Positions 36,384-46,579 of a DNA stretch of 64,000 nucleotides are shown piece by piece. The stretch lies in contig NZ_ATXN01000005.1 in the NCBI RefSeq assembly GCF_000421705.1, positions 124,001-188,000 of the forward strand, in the 5' to 3' direction. Below the pieces are notes generated by a model. That model worked only from the letters and a program-made list of their open reading frames with translations, ran no database searches and had not been told where the DNA came from. Position 1 is the stretch's first letter. Each line of letters opens with the position of its first letter. A program made the translations under genes and the position numbers. This stretch comes from Brevundimonas naejangsanensis DSM 23858 (GTDB lineage: Bacteria > Pseudomonadota > Alphaproteobacteria > Caulobacterales > Caulobacteraceae).

Positions 36384-37714
36384 GGCAGGCCAGGACCGTC
36401 AGGCATGGGACCGTCGATCATGGGGGCGGCGCGCAGACGGCCCTGGGCGTCGCGCATGACAGCGGGCGCCTCGGGCGGCTGAGCCAGGTCGTCCGAGCTG
36501 ATCGGTTGATCCAGTTCGACCGGCAGGGCGTCCAGATAGTTGGGCGCGGGCAGGGGCGTGGCGTCCGGCTGGCGGCCCGCCTGACGGTGAACGGAGTAAT
36601 AGCGGGCGCTGCTCTGAGCTGGAGCGTCATTGGACGCGGGCTGGGGCGCGGGCTGCGGCGCCGTCTGGGGCGGTTGCTGCGCGGGCGCCTCGGGCGAGGC
36701 GGGAGGCGAGGCGGCGGGCGCCTGAGGCGCATTCCTTTGCAGTTGGAAGATCAGCGCGTCGCGACGAGGCGCCAGCGGGTCGACGGTCGGCTGGGCCGGT
36801 GCGGGCGCGGGCTCTGGCTGAGCTTGGGGCTGAGGCTCGAGTTGGAGCGGGGAGGCAGGCTGGACCGGCGGCGTGGGCGGCGCAGGCTGGGGCTCGGCGA
36901 TAACGGTCTGCGGCGGCTGTCGCACCGGTTCAGGCGCCGGCTGTGAAGCGGGTTGAGGGGCCGGCTCGACGACGCGCGGGACTGGTTGAACCGGCGGCGG
37001 CGTCGGCATCGGCCGTAAAGGCTCGGGCATCGGCGCGGGCGTCGGCTGAGGCAGGGGCGTGTGCTGGACGGGGGGAGCCGGCGCGGGTTGCGGCTGACGC
37101 TCTGGCTGGGCGCGCGACCAGGGGGTCTGGCTCGGCGCCGGGGCACGCTCAATCGGCGCGGGCGAGGCCTGATACGCGGGCTGGGGGGGGATCTGAGGCG
37201 GCGCATAGGGCGCAGGCTCAGGCTGACTCTGCGTCGGCTGGCGCGTCCACGGCGGGGGTTGATAGGACGGCTGATAGGGCGGGGGCGGCGTGAAGTCGGG
37301 CGCTGGGGTTTCGGCTGGAGGACTCACATACGGGCGCCAGACGGCGTCCGGGTGGCTGGTCACCGGACGGAACTCGGGCGCGGGGGCCTGCTGGGGCTCG
37401 CCGTAGGTCTGAGCGGAACGCCAGGGGTATCCGCCGTGCGGGATGATCGGCGGGCGAGCGGCATAGGTCGGGCTGTCCGCCACAACCTGCTGCGGTGGGG
37501 CGAAGCTGTCAGCCGGGGCGCTGGTCCAGTCCGGCGCAGGCTGGCTGGTTGGATGGGCCGCAGGGCGGCCGGGCCAGGACAGCTGGCGTGCATGAGAGGG
37601 CGCCGGATAGGGCGGTTGGCCGGGGCTTTGCTGCGGCGGGACGGGCTGCGCCCAGGCGGCCGTGGCCGCGCCGAGCGCGGGCAGAAGGGCGGCGATGGTC
37701 AGGGTGCGCGGCAA
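36380..37714 (-). CDS. Proline-rich exported protein
   Basis: A 444-residue protein with a signal peptide (about 1-22, TAAWA-QPV), then a long low-complexity Pro/Gln/Ala/Tyr-rich stretch (about 23-395) with no predicted domain. The C terminus is slightly more ordered (YLDALPVELDQPISSDDLAQPPEAPAVMRDAQGRLRAAPMIDG). It is probably periplasmic or a surface spacer. TTG start at 37714 with CGAGG about 7 nt upstream. Because compositional bias can arise from GC-rich shadow frames, I note that the signal peptide, ribosome site and coupled downstream DUF2336 gene support it as real. Confidence 0.65.
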   Translation of the reverse strand: MPRTLTIAALLPALGAATAAWAQPVPPQQSPGQPPYPAPSHARQLSWPGRPAAHPTSQPAPDWTSAPADSFAPPQQVVADSPTYAARPPIIPHGGYPWRSAQTYGEPQQAPAPEFRPVTSHPDAVWRPYVSPPAETPAPDFTPPPPYQPSYQPPPWTRQPTQSQPEPAPYAPPQIPPQPAYQASPAPIERAPAPSQTPWSRAQPERQPQPAPAPPVQHTPLPQPTPAPMPEPLRPMPTPPPVQPVPRVVEPAPQPASQPAPEPVRQPPQTVIAEPQPAPPTPPVQPASPLQLEPQPQAQPEPAPAPAQPTVDPLAPRRDALIFQLQRNAPQAPAASPPASPEAPAQQPPQTAPQPAPQPASNDAPAQSSARYYSVHRQAGRQPDATPLPAPNYLDALPVELDQPISSDDLAQPPEAPAVMRDAQGRLRAAPMIDGPMPDGPGLP

Positions 37715-37767
37715 CGGCGCCTCGTGAAAACTGAAGAGGTTCAGCCGGGCATCCTAGGCGGCGCGAC

Positions 37768-37783
37768 TTAATCCTCGCCTAAC
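37768..37783 (-). promoter_or_regulatory. CtrA-like site
   Basis: TTAA-N7-CTAAC at 37768-37783 differs by one base from the CtrA consensus TTAA-N7-TTAAC. It lies about 55-70 bases upstream of the proline-rich gene and just before the stop of the ABC binding-protein gene. Tentative: one near-match is expected by chance in this length of DNA. Confidence 0.3.
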
Positions 37784-37793
37784 GTCGGGCGAT

Positions 37794-38822
37794 TTAGCCG
37801 CGCGAGGGCAGATACTGGCCGGTGAAGGCCTCGCGCCAGTCGGGCGCGGCGGGATAGGCGCCTTGCGTCTGATCGGCGAAGGCCTGCCAACGCTCGGGCG
37901 TCATGGCGCCGAGGCCGTACAGGGCCGCATCGCCGCCGTCGACCATGGCCTGGGCGCGCAGAGCCGCGCGGGCAGCGTCGAGCGCGCGCTGGGGCAGGTC
38001 CGGATTGGCGCGGCGGATCAGGGCGTCGCCCTTGGCCCCGTCGCCGTGGACGTAGTCGCGCCAGCCCTCGACCGAGGCGGCGATGAAGTTGCGCAGGGCC
38101 TGGGCATTGTCGCGGGCGAAGGCGTTGGGCGCCAGCACCAGGCCGGAATAGGAGGGGTAGCCGTCCTCGGCCGAGGACAGGATCAGGGGCTGGAAGCCGA
38201 CCGCGCGCGCGATCATCTCTGGGCCGCCGTCGGTGAGGCGCGCGACAAGCACGCTGTCCGGATCGTCGCGGAAGGCCTTCAGATTATCCTCGGGAGCGCC
38301 GGGGCGGGCCTGGTCGGGGGTCAGGTCGAAGCGGGCGCGCAACCAGGTCCAGAAGCCGCCCTGATCCCTGGGCTCCATCAGGATGCTGCGACCGCGCAGG
38401 ACGGTCAGATCCTCCAGTTGCTGGTCGGGATGGGCCAGCAGGACGACCGGGTCTTTCTGCAGGAAGGCGGCCACGGCCTTGACCGGGGCGCGCTCGGCGA
38501 TCAGCCGCAGGGGCAGGAAGCTGTCGCGGCCGATGGCCAGTTCGACCGCGCTGGCAGCCAGAAGGGCGGGGATGTCGGCGCCGGTCGGGCCGGCCAGAAT
38601 CTCGACGTTGAGGCCGCGCCGCTCATAGGCCCCGGCCGCCAGCGCCTGATAGAAGCCGCCATGCAGGGCATCGGCCGGTCCGCCCGCCGCCACTCGCAGG
38701 CGCACGCGGCCGGACTCGTCGGTCGGCGCAGGGGTACGGCCGCACGCCGACAGCGCGCCCATGGCGCTCAGGCCAAGGGCGCCGACCATGAGGCGGCGTC
38801 GGTCTAGGTGGGGGCGAGTCAT
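37794..38822 (-). CDS. ABC-transporter substrate-binding lipoprotein (NMT1/SsuA-like)
   Basis: A 342-residue solute-binding protein. The signal has a twin-arginine-like RRRLMVG start and a lipobox LSAC (Cys about residue 27). The body is of the NMT1/THI5/SsuA type: LRVAAGGPADALHGGFYQALAAGAYERRGLNVEILAGPTGADIPALLAASAVELAIG, typical of binders for sulfonates, nitrate or pyrimidine precursors. No permease or ATPase gene is adjacent, so its partner must be elsewhere. The start at 38822 fits the signal peptide; the frame is open further upstream without homology. The ligand is unknown. Confidence 0.82.
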   Translation of the reverse strand: MTRPHLDRRRLMVGALGLSAMGALSACGRTPAPTDESGRVRLRVAAGGPADALHGGFYQALAAGAYERRGLNVEILAGPTGADIPALLAASAVELAIGRDSFLPLRLIAERAPVKAVAAFLQKDPVVLLAHPDQQLEDLTVLRGRSILMEPRDQGGFWTWLRARFDLTPDQARPGAPEDNLKAFRDDPDSVLVARLTDGGPEMIARAVGFQPLILSSAEDGYPSYSGLVLAPNAFARDNAQALRNFIAASVEGWRDYVHGDGAKGDALIRRANPDLPQRALDAARAALRAQAMVDGGDAALYGLGAMTPERWQAFADQTQGAYPAAPDWREAFTGQYLPSRG

Positions 38823-39708
38823 CACGTCTAGGGTGTAGGGGGGCGGGCCGCGCTTGGAAAGGCGGCGGGGCGTCGCCGGGCCGATTTCCGACCTGCAATC
38901 CGGCAATCCAGCGCCGGAATTGAGCGAGGGGACGTAACCCTTTGAGCCAGACCGTCGCCGGTCGGATCGCGGATCGCGTCCCCTCGCCAAGTCCGGGTTG
39001 GACTTGGCCGCTATAGGGTCGAAACTTCGCCTCAGCGTCGGCGGGCGAACCCGGCGTCGTTCGGCGCCTGTTTCATCGGCTCCTGGTCTTCGGCGTTCCG
39101 CAAGGCGAACCTCGCGCCGTCCGTCGATCCCGGCCCGGTTCTCCGTGATCCCTGCGCCGAAACGCTAAAGGATCGGGAGCCTTGGCCCTGCGTCGGTGTT
39201 TCCGCGTCCTCCGAGGAGGCTTGGAACCCTGGGTCAGAGAGCCGGACTGGTCCGCTTGATTTCCGAGTCTCCCCGGATTTCCGCGCCTCCGTGTCCCTTC
39301 GGCCTGTTGACGTTCCCGCGAAATCGGTTATTGGGCAAGCGCCCAAACCGGCGCGTCTGTGCGGAATCGTCCCGGACCCGGTGGGTAAGCCTGTGGATAT
39401 CTGTGGGCGGACGAAATTCGCACAGGCGGATCAGGGCGTTGCGCTGTCCACAGGAAAAGGCGTCCGTTCCGTTTTCTAGGCCTAACGTCGCCGTTGCTCT
39501 CAGATGGGTGCAGGCCGTTGTGGCTCGGGCCTATCGTTCGGCTCCCAATCCGATCGGCGGAAAGGCCGCAGGCTATGCATAATGCAGTGCTGGGGCTGAC
39601 CTGCTGCTCTATCCATCATATCGAGAAAGACGAATTTCACATATTATTGTTTTGTGAGCTGGTTGGATCTCGCCTTCACTAGGCGGAGATTACTCGAGGG
39701 AGGTGAAA
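38823..39708. other. Long intergenic region without a convincing gene
   Basis: About 886 bases. It contains a perfect 8-bp hairpin CCAAGTCC/GGACTTGG (about 38988-39008), a TTGGGC-AAGC-GCCCAA dyad (39331-39346), and two DnaA-box-like words, TGTGGATAT (39392) and CTGTCCACAG (39444). From about 39560 the DNA becomes AT-rich and leads into the small exported gene. A 104-codon frame on the minus strand (39032-39346) is low-complexity and is not called. No tRNA, 6S, RNase P or tmRNA signature was recognised. Confidence 0.5.
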
Positions 39709-39987
39709 ATGAGCTATCTGGCCACGCGGAAGGTACTGGCGTGCGTGTCAATTGCGGCGATGGCGCTGCTAGTTGCTACGCTGCCCTGGTCATCGTCGGC
39801 GGAAGCGGATCCCATATCGGAATACGATATGTGCATGCTGAATGCATACTACGACTGTTATCCTCAGGACCCCTATGGCCTGCCGCGCCCGCCGGACCTC
39901 AGCAATATTGATGAAGTGGCGCAATTTGAGCGGTGTCTTGCGACGACCTTGCCGCGCTGTTCCGGGCTTCCCGGCGATCCTAACTGA
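39709..39987 (+). CDS. Small exported protein with twin C-x7-C pattern
   Basis: A 92-residue protein with a signal peptide (about residues 1-32, SSAEA-DP). The mature ~60 residues hold four cysteines in two C-x7-C pairs (CMLNAYYDC and CLATTLPRC), a spacing that suggests two disulfides clamping a helical hairpin. Acidic, with a Pro-rich loop (YGLPRPPDLSN). Excellent ribosome site GAGGGAGG 6 nt before the ATG at 39709. Base composition in and before the gene is lower in GC than its neighbours, suggesting recent acquisition. No family recognised. Confidence 0.65.
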   Translation: MSYLATRKVLACVSIAAMALLVATLPWSSSAEADPISEYDMCMLNAYYDCYPQDPYGLPRPPDLSNIDEVAQFERCLATTLPRCSGLPGDPN

Positions 39988-40006
39988 TCACCGGTTTACA
40001 TAGCTT

Positions 40007-40030
40007 GCGGCGGCCTTGAGGGGCCGCCGC
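40007..40030. terminator. Hairpin between convergent genes
   Basis: A 9-bp stem GCGGCGGCC/GGCCGCCGC (40007-40015, 40022-40030) separates the small exported gene and the ABC-F gene. No U-tract is seen on either side, so terminator function is uncertain. Confidence 0.45.
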
Positions 40031-40049
40031 TACCATGGGGGCGAGGTTG

Positions 40050-41867
<1,818 letters not shown>

Positions 41868-41946
41868 GAACACCAGTCCGAAAGGGGAGGCGACGCCTAT
41901 AGCGCGTCGAGGGGGCCGAGGGCCAATATTTCAGGATTTACACAAA

Positions 41947-41960
41947 ACCGTCCAGACGGT
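41947..41960 (+). promoter_or_regulatory. Perfect palindrome abutting tetR start (putative operator)
   Basis: ACCGTCCAGACGGT is a 6-bp inverted repeat with a 2-bp spacer, ending at the base before the tetR ATG. A TetR-family dimer bound here would block its own transcription and that of the coupled efflux gene. Confidence 0.6.
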
Positions 41961-42581
41961 ATGGCGCTCCGCATGGACGCTCAACCGATACGCCGCACGC
42001 CCGAAGACACCCGCCGCCAGATTATCGAGGCGGCCATCGAGCTGGCCGCCGAAGAGGGGGCGATGGCGGTGACGCTGGACGCCGTGGTGGCGCGCCTGCC
42101 GTTCAGCAAGGGCGCCCTGCTGCACCATTTTCCGAACAAGCAGGCCCTGCTGGAAGGCGTGCTGGACCATCTGTCGCTGGAGATGACGACAGTGGTGCTG
42201 GCCGAGGCGGCGCGTGATCCTAATCCCTATGGCCGCAATGCGCGGGCCTATCTGAGGACGGTGGTCAATGAGCCGGCGACCGAGCGGGACGTGAGCATCG
42301 GGCGCGCTGTCCTGGCCGCCTGCGCCATAGAGCCGAGCCTGATCCCGCGCTGGCGCGAGGCGATCCGCAGCCTCACGGTGGGAGACCCGGAGGATCCGAT
42401 GGGCCGGGACGACGCCCTGATGCTGCGGCTGATCGCCGATGGTCTGTGGATGAGCGACCTGTTCGGCACGCATGAGGTGTCGCTGGAACAGCGCCAGGCC
42501 CTGCTGTCGCTGCTGACGCCGGGCAGTCTGCTGACGGACGGCTATTCGGAAGCCGACGCCGATGGGAAGGTCGACGCATGA
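41961..42581 (+). CDS. TetR-family transcriptional regulator
   Basis: A 206-residue repressor. The N-terminal helix-turn-helix is TRRQIIEAAIELAAEEGAMAVTLDAVVARLPFSKGALLHHFPNKQALLEGVL, and the C-terminal helical ligand domain has the usual variable sequence. The ATG at 41961 starts directly after the operator-like palindrome with no Shine-Dalgarno, so a leaderless or very short mRNA is likely; ATG 41973 is an alternative. Its stop overlaps the start of the SMR efflux gene (ATGA), so it probably regulates that pump. Confidence 0.88.
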   Translation: MALRMDAQPIRRTPEDTRRQIIEAAIELAAEEGAMAVTLDAVVARLPFSKGALLHHFPNKQALLEGVLDHLSLEMTTVVLAEAARDPNPYGRNARAYLRTVVNEPATERDVSIGRAVLAACAIEPSLIPRWREAIRSLTVGDPEDPMGRDDALMLRLIADGLWMSDLFGTHEVSLEQRQALLSLLTPGSLLTDGYSEADADGKVDA

Positions 42582-42916
42582 ATCCGGCGACCTGGCTGGC
42601 CCTGCTGGGCGCGATCGGCTTCGAGGTGATGGGGACGACCCTGTTGCAGCAGTCGCAGCAGTTCACCCGGCCGCTGCCGACGGCCGGGCTGGCGGTCTGT
42701 TACGGCATCGCCTTCTATCTGCTGACGCTGGCGCTGAAGCAGATGCCGGTGGGGCTGGCCTATGCGATCTGGAGCGGGCTGGGGGTGGTGCTGATCTCGG
42801 CGATCGGCGTCTTTCTGTTCAAACAGAAGCTGGACGTTCCGGCGATCATCGGCCTGGTGATGATCATCGGCGGGGTGGTGGTGATCAACCTGTTCTCGAA
42901 GAGCGTGACGCACTGA
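42578..42916 (+). CDS. Small multidrug resistance (SMR) efflux protein
   Basis: A 112-residue, four-helix inner-membrane protein of the EmrE/QacC type. The essential membrane Glu is in GAIGFEVMGTTLL (about residue 16), and the segment YGIAFYLLTLALKQMPVGLAYAIWSGLGVVLISAIG carries the conserved AYAxWxGxG motif. Dual-topology dimers exchange protons for cationic drugs such as quaternary ammonium compounds, guanidinium or polyamines; the substrate is not predictable. Coupled to the upstream tetR. Confidence 0.93.
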   Translation: MNPATWLALLGAIGFEVMGTTLLQQSQQFTRPLPTAGLAVCYGIAFYLLTLALKQMPVGLAYAIWSGLGVVLISAIGVFLFKQKLDVPAIIGLVMIIGGVVVINLFSKSVTH

Positions 42917-42960
42917 AGCGCGCCGGCGGTGCGGCTGAATCGCCGAGACCAGGATCGCCT

Positions 42961-43020
42961 GACCCTCCCCACCCGGTCTTCGCTTCGCTTCGACCACCCT
43001 CCCCATGAAGGGGAGGGAGA
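42961..43020. repeat. Partial copy of dispersed repeat
   Basis: The segment TCCCCACCCGGTC ... CGACCACCCTCCCCATGA(A/G)GGGGAGGGAGA closely matches the right arm of the element at 56463-56605 in the GTA. It sits between the SMR and YcgN-like genes. Confidence 0.65.
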
Positions 43021-43059
43021 AGGCGACAGCGGGGGTTTTGAGGCGTATAGGGCGCGCCC

Positions 43060-43539
43060 ATGAGTTCCGCGCCAGCCAAGCCCTTCTGGGAGACCAAGAC
43101 GCTCGCCGAGATGAATCCGGGCGAGTGGGAAAGCCTGTGCGACGGCTGCGGCCTGTGCTGTGTCATCCGGTTCGAGGACGAGGACACCGACCAGATCATC
43201 CCTACGCGCGTGCATTGCAAGCTGTTCGATACGGACGCCTGCACCTGCACCGATTATGCTGATCGTCAGGCCGAGGTGCCGGACTGCGTGCAGCTGACGC
43301 CCGACAATATCGAGCGGCTGAAGTGGATGCCGCTGTCGTGCGCCTATCGTCGGCTGCATGAAGGGCGGCCGCTGGCCTGGTGGCACCCGCTGGTCTCGGG
43401 CGACCGGGAGACGGTGCATGCGGCCGGGGTGTCCGTGCGGCGTCAGACCGTCTGCGAGACGGCGCTGAACGAACCCGAGGACGCCCTGGACTTCGAGGCG
43501 CCGGAATGGATGGCGGAACGCGGCGTCGCTAACGAATAA
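43060..43539 (+). CDS. YcgN-family cysteine-cluster protein (UPF0260)
   Basis: A 159-residue protein. WETKTLAEMNPGEWESLCDGCGLCCVIRFEDEDT matches the YcgN/UPF0260 start. Cysteines in CDGCGLCC, then HCKLFD, CTCTDY, PDC and SCAYR fit the zinc- or iron-sulfur-binding CxxCxxCC cluster family. Cytoplasmic, role unknown. The ATG at 43060 follows a dispersed-repeat copy. Monocistronic. Confidence 0.88.
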   Translation: MSSAPAKPFWETKTLAEMNPGEWESLCDGCGLCCVIRFEDEDTDQIIPTRVHCKLFDTDACTCTDYADRQAEVPDCVQLTPDNIERLKWMPLSCAYRRLHEGRPLAWWHPLVSGDRETVHAAGVSVRRQTVCETALNEPEDALDFEAPEWMAERGVANE

Positions 43540-43581
43540 TTCGTCGACCGGGGGTAAGGGCGTGGTCAGGGCGAGGGCGGA

Positions 43582-46005
43582 ATGGACATTGTCGCAACAC
43601 GAAAAGGGTCGGAAAGCGGAGCGCGGGACGCGTTCGACCGACTGACGGCGATCGCGTGCGCGACGTTCCGCACGCCCCACGCCATGATCGCGACGCTGGA
43701 TGAAGACCGGGCGGTCTTTCTGTCCGGGGTCGGTCTGGACGAGGTGAGCGTGCCGCGCCTGAACAGCGTCAGCCACCAACTGGCGGACATGGGACCGGAC
43801 GCCGTGATGGTGATCCAGGATGCGCATGAGCATCCGGTCTATCGCCGCCATCCGATGGTGGTCGGGGCACCCTATGTCCGCTTCTTCCTCGGCGCCACGG
43901 TCTGCGGGGCTGACGGCCGGCCCGCAGGAGCCATCGGCGTCATGGACGTTCAGCCGCGCCCGGCGCCCACGCAGACGGAGCTCGATCTGATCCGCGAACT
44001 GGCCGGTCTGGCGGGACAGTTGATGGAACACGCCGAAGCGATGCGCCAGGAGGCGGCGCGCCTGGAGACTTTGAGGCTGGCCGAGGACATGGTCGGGGTC
44101 GGACGCTGGCGTTATGAGGTCGCGACCGGAACGGTGACCTGGTCGGACGAGATTTATCGCATCCACGGGCGGGCGCCGGGCGTCTTCCATCCGAAGCTGG
44201 AGGATGTGTTCGACCACTATCACGTCGACGACCGGGGCGAGATTCAACGGCTGGTCGAGCGGGCTCTGAAGACCGGCGAGGGCTATACCTTCAAGCTGAG
44301 GCTGGTGGGCGTCGACGAGACCGAGCGGGTGGTCGCCGCCGAGGGCGCCGCCGAGAAGGACGCCACCGGCCGGGTGATCGCCCTGTTCGGCGTGCTGCAG
44401 GACGTGACCGAGCGCGAGGCCTTGCTGCGTGCGGCCCAGACCAATGAGCGGCGCTATCGGCTGCTGGCCGAAAACACCGGCGACGTCATCACCCGCGTCA
44501 AGATGGACGGGTCGAGCAAATACATTTCGCCGGCGATCCAGCAACTGCTGGGCTGGACCTATGAGGAGATGAGCGGCCAGTCGACCGACTATGTTCACCC
44601 CGAGGACCGGCACCTGGTGCTGGGCGCCATCGGCAGGGCGGTGAAGAGCGGCGAGCCGACCCGCCTTGAGCACAGGGCGGTGCACAAGAAGGGCCAGACC
44701 GTCTGGGTCGAGTGCACCTTCAAGGCCCTGAAGGACGAGCACGGCCATGTCGACGACGTGGTGGTGGTGATCCGCGACATGACCCAGCGCAAGGCGCTGG
44801 AGGCGGAGGTGCTGGAGGCCAAGGAGACCGCCGTGGCGGCGGCGCGGGTGAAGAGCGAGTTCCTGGCCAATATGAGCCATGAGCTGCGTACGCCCCTGAC
44901 CAGCGTCATCGGCTTTTCCGGACTGTTGCAGGCGTCGGAGCATCTGCCCGCCGAAGAGCGCGTCTATGTCGAGCGCATCGCCACGGCGTCGGAGGCGCTG
45001 CTGGGCGTCATCAACGACATTCTGGACTATTCCAAGCTGGAAGCCGACGCGATCGAGATGGACCCGGAGCCGTTCGATACGCGCGCCCTGGTCGAGGGGG
45101 CGGCGGCGATCATCGAGAGCCAGTGCTCGGCCAAGGGGCTGACGCTGAATGTGGTGATGGCGGCGGAAACCCCCGAGCGCCTGACCGGCGACAAGGGGCG
45201 ATTGCGGCAGGTGATGCTGAACTTCCTGTCCAATGCGGCCAAGTTCACCGCCAGGGGGGCGGTGACGCTGAAGGTCGGCGGGCGAGCGCAGGAGGGCGGC
45301 GGCTGGCGGATGCGGGTGGAGGTGACCGACACCGGCATCGGCATCCCGTCCGAAAAGATCGGGGAACTGTTCCGGCGCTTTACCCAGGCCGACGCCTCGA
45401 CGACGCGGGTCTACGGCGGGACGGGTCTGGGGCTGGCGATCTCGCGGCGGCTGATCGAACTGATGGGCGGCGAGGTCGGGGTGGAGAGCGCGCCGGGCGC
45501 AGGCTCGACCTTCTGGTTCGAGGCGCCGCTGGCGGCGGCGACGGAAGAAGGCGTTACGGCGAGGGACGAGACTGATCGCGCCCGCAAGGACGCCATGCGC
45601 GGCCGGGTGCTGATGGCCGACGACGCGGCCGCCAACCGCGAACTGGTCAGCGCCATACTGAGAAATCTGGGGCTGGAGATCGATACGGTCGCCGACGGCG
45701 CCGAGGCGGTGCACGCAGCGCATTCGGGGGTCTATGATCTGGTGCTGATGGATGTGCACATGCCGGTCATGGACGGGCTGACGGCGACGCGGGAAATTCG
45801 TCGGATGCAGGCTCAGGGCGAGCGCCGCATTCCGATTTTGGCGCTGACGGCCAACGTCCAGGCCGATCAGGTGACGCGCTGCCTGGAGGCGGGCATGGAC
45901 GGCCATCTGGCCAAACCGATCCAGATCACGGAACTGGCCGCCGCCCTGTCGTGGTGGCTGAACGAGGCTGAAACGACGCCTGAAGAGACGCGAGCGGGCG
46001 CCTGA
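43582..46005 (+). CDS. Soluble GAF-PAS-PAS hybrid histidine kinase
   Basis: An 807-residue, cytoplasmic kinase without transmembrane helices. Order: GAF (about 1-150), PAS (about 165-285, VGVGRWRYEVATGTVTWSDEIYRIHGR), PAS (about 290-410, ISPAIQQLLGWTYEEMSGQ), coiled linker, HisKA with NMSHELRTPLTS (about residue 433), ATPase (NFLSNAAKF, DTGIGIP, GGTGLGLAISRR), and receiver (VLMADDAAANREL, LMDVHMPVMDGL, LAKPI). It senses an intracellular cue such as redox, light or a metabolite. No response regulator is adjacent. It ends 110 bases before the GTA and is a candidate, unproven, regulator of it. Confidence 0.9.
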   Translation: MDIVATRKGSESGARDAFDRLTAIACATFRTPHAMIATLDEDRAVFLSGVGLDEVSVPRLNSVSHQLADMGPDAVMVIQDAHEHPVYRRHPMVVGAPYVRFFLGATVCGADGRPAGAIGVMDVQPRPAPTQTELDLIRELAGLAGQLMEHAEAMRQEAARLETLRLAEDMVGVGRWRYEVATGTVTWSDEIYRIHGRAPGVFHPKLEDVFDHYHVDDRGEIQRLVERALKTGEGYTFKLRLVGVDETERVVAAEGAAEKDATGRVIALFGVLQDVTEREALLRAAQTNERRYRLLAENTGDVITRVKMDGSSKYISPAIQQLLGWTYEEMSGQSTDYVHPEDRHLVLGAIGRAVKSGEPTRLEHRAVHKKGQTVWVECTFKALKDEHGHVDDVVVVIRDMTQRKALEAEVLEAKETAVAAARVKSEFLANMSHELRTPLTSVIGFSGLLQASEHLPAEERVYVERIATASEALLGVINDILDYSKLEADAIEMDPEPFDTRALVEGAAAIIESQCSAKGLTLNVVMAAETPERLTGDKGRLRQVMLNFLSNAAKFTARGAVTLKVGGRAQEGGGWRMRVEVTDTGIGIPSEKIGELFRRFTQADASTTRVYGGTGLGLAISRRLIELMGGEVGVESAPGAGSTFWFEAPLAAATEEGVTARDETDRARKDAMRGRVLMADDAAANRELVSAILRNLGLEIDTVADGAEAVHAAHSGVYDLVLMDVHMPVMDGLTATREIRRMQAQGERRIPILALTANVQADQVTRCLEAGMDGHLAKPIQITELAAALSWWLNEAETTPEETRAGA

Positions 46006-46114
46006 CGCCGACGATCTTTGCGACTGGGCGGGCCAAAGCCGGGAAATCCTTACGTTTGACGCGATCCGGGCGCCCTTTGCGCGCCTGAGGACGCTGCTCG
46101 GCTATGGTTCAGTC

Positions 46115-46579
46115 ATGGCGGGAAAAGCGGATCAGGGCGGGGCGGCGGGGGTGACGGCGGCGTGGCTGGGCGAGGTCTTCGCCAGTCTGAGGGCCGCGAC
46201 GGACCAGGCGATCGCCGTGGTGACGGCGGCCGAGCCGCCTGCCGATGTGGCCGAGGCCGAGAAGCGGGCGCGCGCCATCGGCGTTCTGGCCCGCACGGCC
46301 AAGGCGGTGGCGGCGCTGGAGGCCGACCTGATCCGCAAGAGCCGCAGCCCTGAAGAGGATGGAATGAGCGACGACGACCGTGACCTCAGCGACGCCGAAC
46401 TGGCCGGGCTTCAGGCCGAATTCTTCGCCCGTGTCGATCATCTCGTCGCAGCCATCGAGCGCAAGTCGCTGGCTGCGGGACTGGATCGAGAGCCTGCCGC
46501 GCGAACAGCGAGGGGCGGCGCTGAGGGCGGCGGTCAAGGCGACGCCGAGGCTGAACGACGACCAGATCGCGCCGCGTGA
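46115..46579 (+). CDS. GTA small terminase (g1-like)
   Basis: A 154-residue, mostly helical protein. By position directly before the large terminase in the GTA, and by the helices VTAAWLGEVFASLRAATDQAIAVV ... AEKRARAIGVLARTAKAVAALEADLIRK, it corresponds to the RcGTA g1 TerS. The last ~35 residues overlap the terL frame and are low-complexity (Gly/Ala/Arg), so the meaningful part may end near LVAAIERKS. GTA small terminases lack sequence-specific pac recognition, which suits random headful packaging. First gene of the cluster. Confidence 0.7.
   Translation: MAGKADQGGAAGVTAAWLGEVFASLRAATDQAIAVVTAAEPPADVAEAEKRARAIGVLARTAKAVAALEADLIRKSRSPEEDGMSDDDRDLSDAELAGLQAEFFARVDHLVAAIERKSLAAGLDREPAARTARGGAEGGGQGDAEAERRPDRAA

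Noticed and set aside
39032..39346. 104-codon minus-strand frame in the long intergenic region
   Set aside because: Gly/Ser/Arg-rich, no signal peptide or family, no good ribosome site.
42760..45906. 1048-codon minus-strand open frame
   Set aside because: Antisense to the SMR, YcgN-like and hybrid kinase genes, all with clear motifs; composition is typical of a shadow frame.
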